Assembly (NCBI GenBank): GCA_031285565.1
Contig: JAITVY010000070.1
Location: 1-64,000 of the forward strand
DNA: 64,000 bases
Reading direction: 5' to 3'
From: Tannerella sp.
GTDB lineage: Bacteria; Bacteroidota; Bacteroidia; Bacteroidales; Tannerellaceae
A model generated the notes under the pieces. That model saw only the letters and a program-made list of their open reading frames with translations. It made no database searches and was not told the DNA's origin. Position numbers and translations under genes: made by a program. Shown one piece after another: positions 26,486-35,945 of the stretch (position 1 is the first letter of the stretch; each line of letters opens with the position of its first letter).

Positions 26486-27879
26486 CTGGCTAATCTTTTC
26501 TTTTCTAATTCAGAAGTTATACCCTTCAACTTGTCTTCCGACAACGGGTAGAAATAAATAAACACAACAGAAAGTATAGTACCAATGGCCGGCAGGAAGC
26601 TTAAAAACATCTTTATACCCTGGATCGTTTCAGGACTCTGAGCCTGATTAGCCTGAAAGCCAAAATACCCTAACAACCATCCGGTTACAGCGCTTCCGAT
26701 TGCCCAACCCATCTTTTGACTCATCGACGAAGAACTGAAAATAAGTCCTGTCGCACGGTTCCCGGTTTTTAATTCGGAATAATCCGCACAATCTGCATAC
26801 ATCGACCAAAGTAAAGGAAATATACTCCCTGCACAAATACTGATCAAAGCCTGTAACGTAAAAATAAGAACTAAGTTATCCTTATCTAACCAGTAGAACA
26901 CAATACTTAATACGGTAGCAATAAGCATTGCCCCCATATATGTATTTTTCTTTCCAATCTTGTTGCTAACAGGAGCGGCCAGGATAACCCCTACAATATT
27001 AGCAGCCTGTCCCAATGCAAGATAAAGACCGCTAAGAACAAATGGGATACTTAATAAATTAACTGTCCCAAAACTATCCTCTACGATATAATATTTAAAA
27101 TAATAAACAGTTGCACCATCGCGGATTGAATTAAAAATCAGTGCCGAAACACCAGCGCTCAACAATATCCACCAGGGCCTGTTCTTTAACAAATCCTTCA
27201 GATCATCTTTCAATGAAGCCTGTTTTCCCCGGATTGGTTTGATACGCTCGCGCGTAAAAGCAAAACAAAGAAAAAACAAGATTGCACACAATATGGCAAT
27301 GACTACTACACCCATAAACCAACCATATTGCTGATCTTCAACTGCATTACTATTATTACTAAAGAAATTCACCATAGGCATAAACAGTAGTAAAGCAACA
27401 AAGCTGCCGATATAAGCAAAAGTCATTCGGAAAGTAGACAACACATTCCGATCCTTCGGATTCGGGCTCATAACCCCCAGTAAAGAAGCATACGGGACAT
27501 TAATTGCCGAATAAACCATCATCATTAACGAATAAGTAACATAGGCATAAACCACTTTTCCGGTATTATTCAGATCTGGCGTAAAAAATGTAACAATACC
27601 GATAATACCGAAAGGAATTGCCAGAAATAGAAGATAGGGACGAAATTTTCCCCAACGTGTATTCGTCCTGTCGGCAACAATACCCACTATCGGATCAAAA
27701 AATGAATCCCATACACGGGTAACAAGAAACATCGTTCCTACAACAGCTGCAGGTAATCCGAAAACATCGGTATAAAAAATCATCAGATAAGATCCGAACA
27801 ACTTCCAGAACATAGAAGACGCAGCATCGCCGAATCCATATCCGATTTTCTCTTTTAATTTTATTTTATCTGTGTTCAT
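26482..27879 (-). CDS. GPH-family (MelB-like) mannoside symporter
   Basis: 465 residues, twelve predicted membrane helices. The N-terminus K-I-G-Y-G-F-G-D-A-A-S and the D-P-I-V-G-I-V-A-D-R-T-N-T-R-W-G-K-F-R-P loop are glycoside-pentoside-hexuronide:cation symporter marks. It brings the disaccharide across the inner membrane with a cation. Between GH130 and the epimerase in one operon, the substrate is most likely mannobiose; this is inferred from context. ATGA overlap with the downstream epimerase. Confidence 0.92.
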   Translation of the reverse strand: MNTDKIKLKEKIGYGFGDAASSMFWKLFGSYLMIFYTDVFGLPAAVVGTMFLVTRVWDSFFDPIVGIVADRTNTRWGKFRPYLLFLAIPFGIIGIVTFFTPDLNNTGKVVYAYVTYSLMMMVYSAINVPYASLLGVMSPNPKDRNVLSTFRMTFAYIGSFVALLLFMPMVNFFSNNSNAVEDQQYGWFMGVVVIAILCAILFFLCFAFTRERIKPIRGKQASLKDDLKDLLKNRPWWILLSAGVSALIFNSIRDGATVYYFKYYIVEDSFGTVNLLSIPFVLSGLYLALGQAANIVGVILAAPVSNKIGKKNTYMGAMLIATVLSIVFYWLDKDNLVLIFTLQALISICAGSIFPLLWSMYADCADYSELKTGNRATGLIFSSSSMSQKMGWAIGSAVTGWLLGYFGFQANQAQSPETIQGIKMFLSFLPAIGTILSVVFIYFYPLSEDKLKGITSELEKKRLAR

Positions 27880-27949
27880 GGCATATATTGAATTGAAAGT
27901 GGAAAATTGAAAATTGAAAGTTCAAGATTCCATTAATTGCCCCTAATTG

Positions 27950-27966
27950 GCTATGGCCGATCTTCG
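27950..27966 (+). repeat. CTATRGCCGAT intergenic motif, copy 2
   Basis: GCTATGGCCGATCTTCG in the spacer between the symporter and GH130 genes. Confidence 0.55.
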
Positions 27967-27992
27967 ATTCATAATTAATACTTCATAATTAT

Positions 27993-29180
27993 TTAAATCC
28001 CTTCCAGGGATTTAAAATTCTTATTCCTGTCAATCAATGCAGTCAATGTTTGTACGGATGTAGCTGAGCGATAACCATCAGGCGCTGTATTGAAACAATA
28101 ATCAACCAAACGATCAACAGATGATACAGCTACATGCATACGCGTATCACATGATGCATAATAAATATAAACCGTACCATTATCATCCGCAATCCAGCCA
28201 TTGGAAAACAACACATTTGAAACGTCTCCTACACGCTCCTCTCCTTCCGGAGCCATAAAATATCCGGCTGGTTCTGCAATTAATTTATCCGGTTCCATTA
28301 AATCGGTCATGTAAAGATATAAAACATATCGTAATCCGGCAGCACAATAACGAACACCATGAGCTAAATGTAACCAACCTTTAGATGTTTTTATCGGATG
28401 AGGCCCCTCGCCGTTTTTAGCTTCTTTAATAGTATGATAATAACGGGAATTAATAATTTTTTCCGCTTTCACTTCCGCACAGGTAATATCATCTATCAAT
28501 GCCCAGCCGATAAAACCACCATTTCCTGCTTCAATAAAACTATCCTGCGGACGTGTATATAAAGCATATTTTCCATCTACAAATTCAGGATGAAGTACAA
28601 CATTCCGTTGTTGATGCTCCGACTTCAGATCCGGCAGACGCTCCCACTTCACAAAATCTTTCGTCCGTGCAATACCTGCCGAAGCAACAGCCGATGATAA
28701 ATCACCTGCAGGAGCATTTGGATCTTTACGCTCCGAACAAAAAATACCATATATCCATCCATCTTCATGAGCTGTAAGACGCATATCATATACATTCACA
28801 TCCGGATCCTCTGTTTCAGGCATTATTACAGGATAATCCCAAAAACGAAAATTATCTATACCATTCGGACTTTCAGCCACTGCAAAAAACGACTTACGAT
28901 CATTTCCCTCTACACGAACCATTAAAAGGTATCTCCCATTCCATTTAATAGCCCCTGCATTCATAGTCGCATTTATTCCAAAACGCTCCATAAAATAAGG
29001 ATTCGTCTCCGGAGAAAGATCATAACGCCAAAAAACAGGAGCATGAGCTGCCGTCAATACCGGATTTTTATATCGTTCAAAAATACCGGTTCCCGGTTGT
29101 ACCGGTTCATTCTCACGGATTATTAATTGCTCATATTCCGTTGTAATATGTTCAAGCCGTTTTATAAAGTATCTATCCAT
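27993..29180 (-). CDS. GH130 mannosyl-glucose phosphorylase
   Basis: 395 residues, five-bladed beta-propeller of GH130. Seen: [10 protein letters not shown] near residue 29, [12 protein letters not shown] near 125, and [15 protein letters not shown] near 260. It phosphorolyses 4-O-beta-mannosyl-glucose to mannose 1-phosphate and glucose, the final step after the epimerase. Long N-terminal extension (about 25 residues) as in GH130_1 enzymes. First gene of the operon; a -7 box lies at 29208-29215. No signal peptide, so cytoplasmic. Confidence 0.92.
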   Translation of the reverse strand: MDRYFIKRLEHITTEYEQLIIRENEPVQPGTGIFERYKNPVLTAAHAPVFWRYDLSPETNPYFMERFGINATMNAGAIKWNGRYLLMVRVEGNDRKSFFAVAESPNGIDNFRFWDYPVIMPETEDPDVNVYDMRLTAHEDGWIYGIFCSERKDPNAPAGDLSSAVASAGIARTKDFVKWERLPDLKSEHQQRNVVLHPEFVDGKYALYTRPQDSFIEAGNGGFIGWALIDDITCAEVKAEKIINSRYYHTIKEAKNGEGPHPIKTSKGWLHLAHGVRYCAAGLRYVLYLYMTDLMEPDKLIAEPAGYFMAPEGEERVGDVSNVLFSNGWIADDNGTVYIYYASCDTRMHVAVSSVDRLVDYCFNTAPDGYRSATSVQTLTALIDRNKNFKSLEGI

Positions 29181-29516
29181 AATATTTACAGAGATTTTAT
29201 CCGGTTACAAAAATATAGTCTCAAAAAAATTATAACGCATACTATTTTAACCAATCATAACCATATTCAGATAAAATAACTGAATCTCCCGATATTTATT
29301 AACAACTCAACAGCTAACCGCCAATTATCAGCCGACAGAAACGGGACAACCATATTACCACCTAAGTTTATCCCCGAAGGATACTCGAACAATCCATAAG
29401 CAATGCATTCAACTATAATGTATCTACAATAATCCTCAATTGAAAAAACAAAGACCCATGATATTCCCCAAAAATAACTTTAGGTTTTCCGGAGTATAAT
29501 TTTTACCTTCGTTTTG
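29181..29516. other. Divergent intergenic region, GH130 / DUF763
   Basis: About 335 AT-rich bases. A -7 box for the mannan operon is at 29208-29215. A minus-strand frame open from about 29480 to 29267 lacks an ATG at its head and resembles no family, so I leave it uncalled. No operator or terminator could be supported. Confidence 0.5.
29208..29215 (-). promoter_or_regulatory. -7 box before the mannan operon
   Basis: Minus-strand TATTTTTG fits TAnnTTTG, about 28 bases before the GH130 start. No matching -33 element was found, as expected if an activator is needed. Confidence 0.4.
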
Positions 29517-30722
29517 ATGAAAAGAGGATCTGCAGATTTACCATTACATTATGGAACTGTTCCACCATGGCTTGCTCAACGGATGAGCCTGTTGGGAGGA
29601 GCTATCGTTGAAGCTATCATACTTGAATACGGACGTCCGGCTTTATTACAAAGATTGAGCGACCCTTTTTGGTTCCAGTCATTAGGATGTGTTTTAGGTA
29701 TGGACTGGCATTCGTCAGGAATCACTACGTCAGTAATGAATGCATTGAAAAAAGCGGTTAATGTACGTTCGTCTGAATTGGGAGTTTACATTTGTGGAGG
29801 AAGAGGAAAAGCATCACGTCAGACGCCCTCGGAATTACTGGAAGTAGCAGAGAAGACTGGGTTGAACGGGGAAGAACTGGTCAGGTGCAGTAAACTTTCT
29901 GCCAAAGTCGATAACACAGCTATTCAGGATGGATTCCAGCTATATTTGCATTCCTTTGTATTAACAAAAGAAGGAGAGTGGGCTGTCATCCAGCAAGGTA
30001 TGAAAACAGACGACCGTATGGCAAGGCGTTATCACTGGTTGTCTTCTTCTTTGGAATCTTTTACAGAAGAACCCCATACTTCTGTCTGTGGAAAAAACCA
30101 GGGGCTGATTCTTAACCTGACAGATAAACTAGCACTTCCTACAAAGGATGGTATTCTTGAGTTAACCAAAGAGAATCCGGATAAATTGATGAAAGAAGTT
30201 TCAATCATTATGCCCAGGCGCCATGATGTTAGGGCTGAAGATGTAAACCTGAAACGACTTGGAGCAGCACTTATACTTGCACATGAAACGAATGTAAGTG
30301 ATATGGAATCTCTGTTATTACTCGAAGGAGTCGGGCCACGCACTGTACAATCCCTGACATTAGTCAGTGAAGTAATACATGGTACACCATCCCGTTTTGC
30401 CGATCCGGCACGTTTTACATTTGCACATGGAGGAAAAGACGGTAGTCCGTTTCCTGTTCCGATCCGTATTTATGATGAAACCATTGATATATTGGATAAA
30501 GCTATACATCAGTCAAAATTAGGAGATAAAGACAAGTCGGAAGCTTTGAAAAATTTATCGAAAGTATCCGGAGAGATGGAAAAAGGATATACTCCTAATA
30601 ATTATTTTGATGACCTGGTGCAACACGAACGTGATACCTCTTATAAATATGGAGGAAAAACGGTCTGGGGAGATGCACAGAAACCAAAAGGAAAAGGAAC
30701 CCAACTGAAATTATGGGATTGA
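29517..30722 (+). CDS. DUF763 family protein
   Basis: 401 residues from ATG 29517 (TTG just before it). The N-terminus R-G-S-A-D-L-P-L-H-Y-G-T-V-P-P-W-L is characteristic of DUF763, a family of archaea and scattered bacteria without a known role. Residues about 260-285 (L-L-L-E-G-V-G-P-R-T-V-Q-S-L-T-L-V) look like a helix-hairpin-helix DNA-contact motif. No signal peptide or membrane helix, so cytoplasmic. It stands alone between the mannan operon and a membrane-protein gene. Nucleic-acid work is suggested by the HhH-like segment only. Confidence 0.82.
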   Translation: MKRGSADLPLHYGTVPPWLAQRMSLLGGAIVEAIILEYGRPALLQRLSDPFWFQSLGCVLGMDWHSSGITTSVMNALKKAVNVRSSELGVYICGGRGKASRQTPSELLEVAEKTGLNGEELVRCSKLSAKVDNTAIQDGFQLYLHSFVLTKEGEWAVIQQGMKTDDRMARRYHWLSSSLESFTEEPHTSVCGKNQGLILNLTDKLALPTKDGILELTKENPDKLMKEVSIIMPRRHDVRAEDVNLKRLGAALILAHETNVSDMESLLLLEGVGPRTVQSLTLVSEVIHGTPSRFADPARFTFAHGGKDGSPFPVPIRIYDETIDILDKAIHQSKLGDKDKSEALKNLSKVSGEMEKGYTPNNYFDDLVQHERDTSYKYGGKTVWGDAQKPKGKGTQLKLWD

Positions 30723-30794
30723 CCAGGAATATAATTTTTTTTAAGTTACTACGTTCAATAATATAAATATGTATGTTTTACTTATAAAAAAGAA

Positions 30795-31934
30795 ATGGAA
30801 GAGAAAAGAAAAAGCCACGCAATTCAATGGTATACAAGCCTATGCACTTTTTTACTTATAAATTCTTTGTTTTACTTTAAATATTTATCTCGGTTGAATC
30901 CGGTAATTGCTTTTGGAGTCGTTCTGGGTTATATTGCAGTAATTTCTTTTCTTTCCTACCGGTATAATTTTAAAAGCATTTTTTCTAATAAGACTGTTAA
31001 TATTTGCCTGATCGTATTATATATATGTGCATTCCTGGCTCTTTATTGGCGTATTCCGCAAGAGAGTCTGAATGTTGACCGGTGGAGTGTGATAACATCG
31101 TTCTGGGATGCGGCAGTGCAAGGTGAATACCCTTATTATGCCAAATCACATATGGACAATTATCCCGGGCCGATGCCTGTTTATTTTGTCCTTGCTTTCC
31201 CGTTTTACCTGGTTGGAGAGTTAGGCCTATATTCCATAGCAGGATTAGTATTATTGTTTTATTTCTTCTATAAATATGGTAATACATCGTCATTTTCCTA
31301 TGTATTATATTTGGTTGTGAGCTCTTGTGCCATGTTTTGGGAGTTATCTACCCGAAGTACAATATTAGTCAACTCAATGCTAATATTTATGCTTATATTC
31401 TATCTCAAAGACATTGACAAGATGGACAAAAAGTGGTTCTGGATATCGGCAATTGTAGGAGGTATTTTATTATCAACACGATCTATATTCGCTTTGGTTT
31501 TTTTAATCTGGGGTATCTTTATATTGAAAAACAAAGTCATCCCTTTTGGGAAACTATTTATATGGTGTGTTGTGTTTGGCTGTTGTTTCCTGTTGACGTT
31601 CCTGCCATTTATACTGGTTTATCCGAATGACTTTTTTGTGATGAACCCTTTTGTCGTACAATCATCTTTCCTGTTACCATCAGAATCAATACCAGCCCTT
31701 TTCGTTATTGCCATTATCTGTGGATTTTTGTGCAGGAAAAAAGAGGATGTGATTTTTTATGCAGGATTCACATTGTTCATTTCAATCCTCATTTATTTTG
31801 TATATAAAACTGTTCAGTTTGGATTCATGGAAGCCTATCTGAATAGCAGAATTGATATTTCCTATTTTATTTTTGCTTTTCCTTTTATATTATTTATTGT
31901 TTCAAAAAAACTGACAGGAGAGAATCGGTCATAA
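30795..31934 (+). CDS. Polytopic membrane protein, possible GT-C glycosyltransferase
   Basis: 379 residues with about ten to eleven hydrophobic helices. The first large loop has N-V-D-R-W-S-V-I-T-S-F-W-D-A-A-V-Q-G-E-Y-P-Y-Y, with acidic residues, then Y-P-G-P-M-P-V-Y-F, reminiscent of the acidic first loop of GT-C enzymes that use polyprenyl-phosphate sugars. No family was recognised with confidence. It lies 72 bases after the DUF763 gene; no terminator was seen between them. Low-complexity hydrophobic sequence limits further inference. Confidence 0.5.
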   Translation: MEEKRKSHAIQWYTSLCTFLLINSLFYFKYLSRLNPVIAFGVVLGYIAVISFLSYRYNFKSIFSNKTVNICLIVLYICAFLALYWRIPQESLNVDRWSVITSFWDAAVQGEYPYYAKSHMDNYPGPMPVYFVLAFPFYLVGELGLYSIAGLVLLFYFFYKYGNTSSFSYVLYLVVSSCAMFWELSTRSTILVNSMLIFMLIFYLKDIDKMDKKWFWISAIVGGILLSTRSIFALVFLIWGIFILKNKVIPFGKLFIWCVVFGCCFLLTFLPFILVYPNDFFVMNPFVVQSSFLLPSESIPALFVIAIICGFLCRKKEDVIFYAGFTLFISILIYFVYKTVQFGFMEAYLNSRIDISYFIFAFPFILFIVSKKLTGENRS

Positions 31935-32068
31935 AGAGGTATGAGGTTCTGCCTCTCCCGAAGGGCTAAAATGCAGGAATTTTGAAAACTTTTGAGTGAT
32001 TATTGATAGCCTCGCACCATACAAAATGCGTCCTTTGTTCCATTCGTAAATTTTTAAACTAAATATCC

Positions 32069-33271
32069 ATGGCACATCAGATCACCCAAAAGAAACGTAT
32101 AAATTCAATTGATGCACTAAGAGGCTTTGCACTGTTTGGTATTTTGATGGTCCATTGTATGGAACATTTTGATTTAATGTATCAACCGGAATTAACTTCA
32201 CCTTTCTGGCAACAAGTAGATCAAATAACAAACGCAACCATATACTTTCTTTTCGCTGGCAAATCGTATGCGATATTCTCGTTACTCTTTGGGCTCAGTT
32301 TCTTTATGCAAATGGAATCGCAGGCAGATAAAGGAAATGATTTCCGTAAAAGATTCGTATGGCGGTTAGTTTTATTATTCATATTAGGCTACATAAATGG
32401 GTTGATATATATGGGCGAATTCTTTGTCATATATGCTATACTCGGACTTTTCCTCATTCCCCTGTTTAAAGTCCCGACAAAGTGGTTGATAGCCATAGCA
32501 GGATTACTATTTCTTCAAATACCGGACCTAATCTCATTTATCTCCCTCTTAAGCGGAAACAGTCCCAATGAACCAACCCATTTGATAGTTTATATGGATC
32601 AATTATATGAAGAATCTGCACTCGTATTTATGAAAGGTTCATTTGCTGATGTATTGAATTTCAACTTGTGGAAAGGTCAGTTTGCAAAATTACTATGGGT
32701 ATTCAATAATGCACGTTATCTCCAGCTAATCGGGCTTTTCATTTTTGGTATGCTTATCGGAAGATCCGGAATATATAAAAGCAAAGAAAAAATCATTACA
32801 TACAGCCGTAAAGTACTCCCATATGGCATTGTATTCTTCATTTTTTTCTATTCGATTGTAATCGCTCTTCCATATATAGGAGTAGAAGGTTTTGCCCTCC
32901 GTGCCGGAACAACTTTATTCAAAACATATGCTAATCTCGGACAAATGATCATATATGTCAGCAGTTTCATGTTGTTATACTATTATACAAAAGCCCAAAA
33001 CGGAATGGACAAAATGGCTCCTGTCGGGCGGATGAGCGTCACCAATTACATGGCGCAGGGATTTATGGGCGTACCTTTATTCTATGGTTTCGGGGCAAAC
33101 TTTGCTGAAGAACTGACTTTGTTTCAGTGCATGCTAGTGGGATTTGTAATCTATGCAATCCAGATCACATACAGCAACGGATGGATGAAGCGTTTCTATT
33201 ATGGCCCCGTAGAATGGTTATGGCGGGTAGCAACCTGGTTTAAACCAATTCCTTTGAAAAGGAATAAATAA
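32069..33271 (+). CDS. DUF418 (YeiB-like) membrane protein
   Basis: 400 residues, about ten membrane helices. The N-terminal R-I-N-S-I-D-A-L-R-G-F-A-L-F-G-I-L motif is the heparan-alpha-glucosaminide acyltransferase-like start of DUF1624/DUF418 proteins, and the C-terminal V-G-R-M-S-V-T-N-Y-M-A-Q-G stretch is the DUF418 signature. Presumed to be an integral acyltransferase or transporter; no activity known for this clade. A single gene, not obviously in an operon. Confidence 0.85.
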   Translation: MAHQITQKKRINSIDALRGFALFGILMVHCMEHFDLMYQPELTSPFWQQVDQITNATIYFLFAGKSYAIFSLLFGLSFFMQMESQADKGNDFRKRFVWRLVLLFILGYINGLIYMGEFFVIYAILGLFLIPLFKVPTKWLIAIAGLLFLQIPDLISFISLLSGNSPNEPTHLIVYMDQLYEESALVFMKGSFADVLNFNLWKGQFAKLLWVFNNARYLQLIGLFIFGMLIGRSGIYKSKEKIITYSRKVLPYGIVFFIFFYSIVIALPYIGVEGFALRAGTTLFKTYANLGQMIIYVSSFMLLYYYTKAQNGMDKMAPVGRMSVTNYMAQGFMGVPLFYGFGANFAEELTLFQCMLVGFVIYAIQITYSNGWMKRFYYGPVEWLWRVATWFKPIPLKRNK

Positions 33272-33323
33272 GGGATACCTTTTTTAAACGATTAAACTCT
33301 TTTTTGAACTTATATAAAAACCT

Positions 33324-33374
33324 TTTATCCGAGCGGATAAAGACCTTTTAGATTACCGGATAAAGGCCCTTTAT
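33324..33374. repeat. Two short palindromes after the DUF418 gene
   Basis: TTTATCCG-AG-CGGATAAA (33324-33341) and ATAAAGG-C-CCTTTAT (33360-33374). The sequence CGGATAAAG occurs in both blocks, giving a GGATAAAG direct repeat. They may terminate the DUF418 transcript, but lack a clear T-run. Confidence 0.5.
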
Positions 33375-33466
33375 TAAATAACCCCCTATAAAGTACAATC
33401 AGGACTTTTTCAATACTCCTAGGCAAAGTAATTGGGAAGATTCAGTCAAAAAAAAACCTCAAATAA

Positions 33467-33497
33467 TTTGTTGACTAAAAAAATAGTCATATATTTG
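33467..33497 (+). promoter_or_regulatory. blaI promoter with overlapping operator palindrome
   Basis: -33 TTTG (33467-33470), 19-base spacer, -7 TATATTTG (33490-33497, perfect TAnnTTTG). Between and touching them lies TGACTA-AAAAAA-TAGTCA (33472-33489), placed so that a bound repressor would block the polymerase: a likely BlaI operator. Confidence 0.75.
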
Positions 33498-33512
33498 CTG
33501 CCATACATTTAA

Positions 33513-33899
33513 ATGGAATTTGTTATGCAGCTAACAAAAGCAGAAGAACAGGTAATGCAATATCTCTGGACAATCGGAGAAGGCCTGGTTCAGGACGTAC
33601 GCAATTGTTTTCCTGATCCGAAACCATCGCGTACTACCGTTTCAACGATTATCCGTATTCTGGAAACAAAAGGTTTTATTGCCCACAAAGCTAATGGACG
33701 CGTATTTACGTATTATCCGCTTATTCGAAAAGAAGACTATTCAAAACATCAGCTTTTCGGCATGCTGAAAAACTATTTCAACAACTCGTTTGCATCAATG
33801 GCGTCATTTTTTGCAAAAGAATCAAACATGAATCTGCAGGAAATGGAAGCTTTACTCGAAGACACAAAAAAAGAACTGGAAAAAAAACCGGATAAATAA
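33513..33899 (+). CDS. BlaI/MecI/CopY family repressor
   Basis: 128 residues from ATG 33513 (ATG 33525 is an alternative and gives the common family start M-Q-L-T-K-A-E-E). N-terminal winged helix with recognition helix region P-S-R-T-T-V-S-T-I-I-R-I-L-E-T-K-G; the C-terminal helical dimer part includes the sensor-cleavage region of related proteins. It represses its own promoter and the downstream M56 peptidase gene, 25 bases away. A self-operator is visible at 33472-33489. No beta-lactamase is nearby, so the regulated output is probably the M56 protein and distant genes. Confidence 0.9.
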   Translation: MEFVMQLTKAEEQVMQYLWTIGEGLVQDVRNCFPDPKPSRTTVSTIIRILETKGFIAHKANGRVFTYYPLIRKEDYSKHQLFGMLKNYFNNSFASMASFFAKESNMNLQEMEALLEDTKKELEKKPDK

Positions 33900-33924
33900 G
33901 TCTCAGTTACTAAAAGCAAGAAAT

Positions 33925-35835
33925 ATGGAAACATTCGGATTATACAGTTTAAAGGCTGGTATCCTGCTCGCTTTATTTTGGGGCATTTACCATGTATGCC
34001 TGCAAAAAGAGACCTTTTACCGGTTCAATCGTTTCTTCTTATTGCTCGGAATGGGTATTGCTCTCATACTCCCACTATATTCGGTGCACTATATAATAGA
34101 AGTAAGAAGCTTTGATCCAACTGCTTTCTTGATTGCAAATACTGATTATGCAGCGACAGTAACCGCCACAAATGAACAATCTGTATTGCTACAAATATGC
34201 TATCGGCTGTTATCAGTTATTTATATTACCGGCATATGTATTCTGCTTATATTCCGCTTTTTCGGATTATCACGTTTGTTTGCTGCAATCCGGAAAAATC
34301 GAATAAAGCGATATGTGAATTATAACCTGATTGAATCACCGGATTTTCAGGGAGCATTCTCCTTCTTCCGGTACATCTTTATTTCCGGTCAATTACTGGA
34401 AAATGAAAAACGTATCATTTTAAAACACGAAGAAGCACATATCCGGCAAAAACATTGGGTCGATTTACTGTTAATAAATCTGCTAAACCTTTTCTGGTGG
34501 TTTAATCCGGTTATTTGGCTATATGAGAAAGCAATCCGGAATAATCATGAATACCTGGCCGATCAGGCTGTATTAACAGACCACGAACAAGCAGAATATC
34601 AGAAAACACTGGTTAATCAATGGTTCAAGGTTCCCGTTTTTCCGGTATCTAACTCATATTCCTATTCAAATCAATTAAAACGAATAAACATGATGAAAAA
34701 AAATAATTCAAGCCCTGTTAAACAGCTTTTTGCTTTACTTTCCATACCTGCATTAGCGCTTTTCATGTGGGCATTTGCTGAACCTGAATATGTGGTCAAG
34801 ACATCTCTACCTGAAATTGTAAATAGCGTTTCCGAAGATAGTGTTAAAGTAATCGGTTATGCTACCAATAACCCTTTAGCCGGTTTGAAGAAACTTAATG
34901 AGGAACCATTGATCGTTATTGATGGAGTGAAATCCGATAAAACCACCAACGATATAGAGCAGATTGATCCGGCTCAAATTAGTGAAATGCATGTATTAAA
35001 GGATGGATTTGCCCTCGAAAAATATGGAGAAGAAGGTAAAAACGGAGTTATTGAAATTACAACCCTAAAAGCAGTCGTTTCTGTTAATAATAAACAACAA
35101 GAAGGTACGGCATTTAAACCTCCATACCCGAAAAATACAAACCTGATCACATTTCCTAAAAAAGAAAGCCCTTTAGTTATCGTCGACAATGAAAAAACAA
35201 ATCAAAACATAAATACAATTGATCCTGCTAATATTTTTTCATTATCAGTAATAAAGGACAAAGAAAGCCTTAAGGTATATGGTGAAGAAGGCAGGAACGG
35301 AGTTGTCAAAATAACAACGCTAAGAGGCAGAAAAACACTTTTAGATCAATCAGGTATTGAAATAGAAGGACATGTCGTAGACGAAAACAATAACCCAATT
35401 CAAAATGCAACAGTCGTTGTTCACGGTACAGAAACAATTACTTCCACTGATAACAAAGGAAAGTTTTCGTTACGGGTATCACCCGAAGATTGTATCAGGA
35501 TATATGCTGATAATTATTCAATGGTAAATTTATTCCCTGATATCAAAAATAAACAGCAGCAGACCATCCAATTAAAACGGGATTTAGATTTAATAGAAGT
35601 CAAAAATCCTGAACCGGAAACGCATTCTTCCAATAAGACAGAAAATTTACTCGGATTAAATGGCAATCCGTTGGTTATTATTAATGGAGAAATAGCGGAT
35701 AAAACATTTGAAGAATTTCATAATATGAACCCAGAAAATATAGCATCTATTACAGTCTTGAAAGACAAATCTGCAGTTGATTTATATGGCGAAAAAGCTA
35801 AAGACGGGGTGATACTTCTTACAACAAAACAATAA
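33925..35835 (+). CDS. M56 BlaR1-like peptidase with three TonB-plug-like modules
   Basis: 636 residues. N-terminal membrane helices (about 4-22, 34-52, 90-110), then the M56 zinc site H-E-E-A-H (His168, Glu169, His172) with the third ligand in N-H-E-Y-L-A-D (Glu209), and another helix near residue 270. The periplasmic part holds three repeats resembling TonB-receptor plugs (P-L-I-V-I-D-G-V near 325, P-L-V-I-V-D near 410, P-L-V-I-I-N-G near 582, each ending in Y-G-E-x-x-x-x-G-V) and one carboxypeptidase-like beta domain (about 475-545). It pairs with BlaI; ligand sensing would trigger BlaI release. The signal is unknown. Confidence 0.85.
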   Translation: METFGLYSLKAGILLALFWGIYHVCLQKETFYRFNRFFLLLGMGIALILPLYSVHYIIEVRSFDPTAFLIANTDYAATVTATNEQSVLLQICYRLLSVIYITGICILLIFRFFGLSRLFAAIRKNRIKRYVNYNLIESPDFQGAFSFFRYIFISGQLLENEKRIILKHEEAHIRQKHWVDLLLINLLNLFWWFNPVIWLYEKAIRNNHEYLADQAVLTDHEQAEYQKTLVNQWFKVPVFPVSNSYSYSNQLKRINMMKKNNSSPVKQLFALLSIPALALFMWAFAEPEYVVKTSLPEIVNSVSEDSVKVIGYATNNPLAGLKKLNEEPLIVIDGVKSDKTTNDIEQIDPAQISEMHVLKDGFALEKYGEEGKNGVIEITTLKAVVSVNNKQQEGTAFKPPYPKNTNLITFPKKESPLVIVDNEKTNQNINTIDPANIFSLSVIKDKESLKVYGEEGRNGVVKITTLRGRKTLLDQSGIEIEGHVVDENNNPIQNATVVVHGTETITSTDNKGKFSLRVSPEDCIRIYADNYSMVNLFPDIKNKQQQTIQLKRDLDLIEVKNPEPETHSSNKTENLLGLNGNPLVIINGEIADKTFEEFHNMNPENIASITVLKDKSAVDLYGEKAKDGVILLTTKQ

Positions 35836-35879
35836 TTTTTTCACCAACCAGATAAGTTGCCTGCTTAATTAAATACAGA

Positions 35880-35905
35880 AGCACTTTCTTATGCCTGAAA
35901 GTGCT
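35880..35905. terminator. Possible shared terminator, M56 gene / sppA
   Basis: AGCACTTTC and GAAAGTGCT (9 bp, 8-base loop) between two converging genes; only weak T-runs on either side. Confidence 0.45.
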
Positions 35906-35945
35906 CCTATCAATCAATAACTACCAGAAAAAATCACAACAACAT

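Noticed and set aside
29267-29480. Open minus-strand frame upstream of GH130
   Set aside because: No ATG at its head, no similarity to known families, and it overlaps the divergent promoter region.
33324-33374. Repeated GGATAAAG units considered as a CRISPR array
   Set aside because: Only two irregular units, no regular spacers and no cas genes.
33513-35835. A beta-lactam resistance locus
   Set aside because: The BlaI/M56 pair has no beta-lactamase or mecA gene nearby and the M56 protein lacks a penicillin-binding sensor domain.
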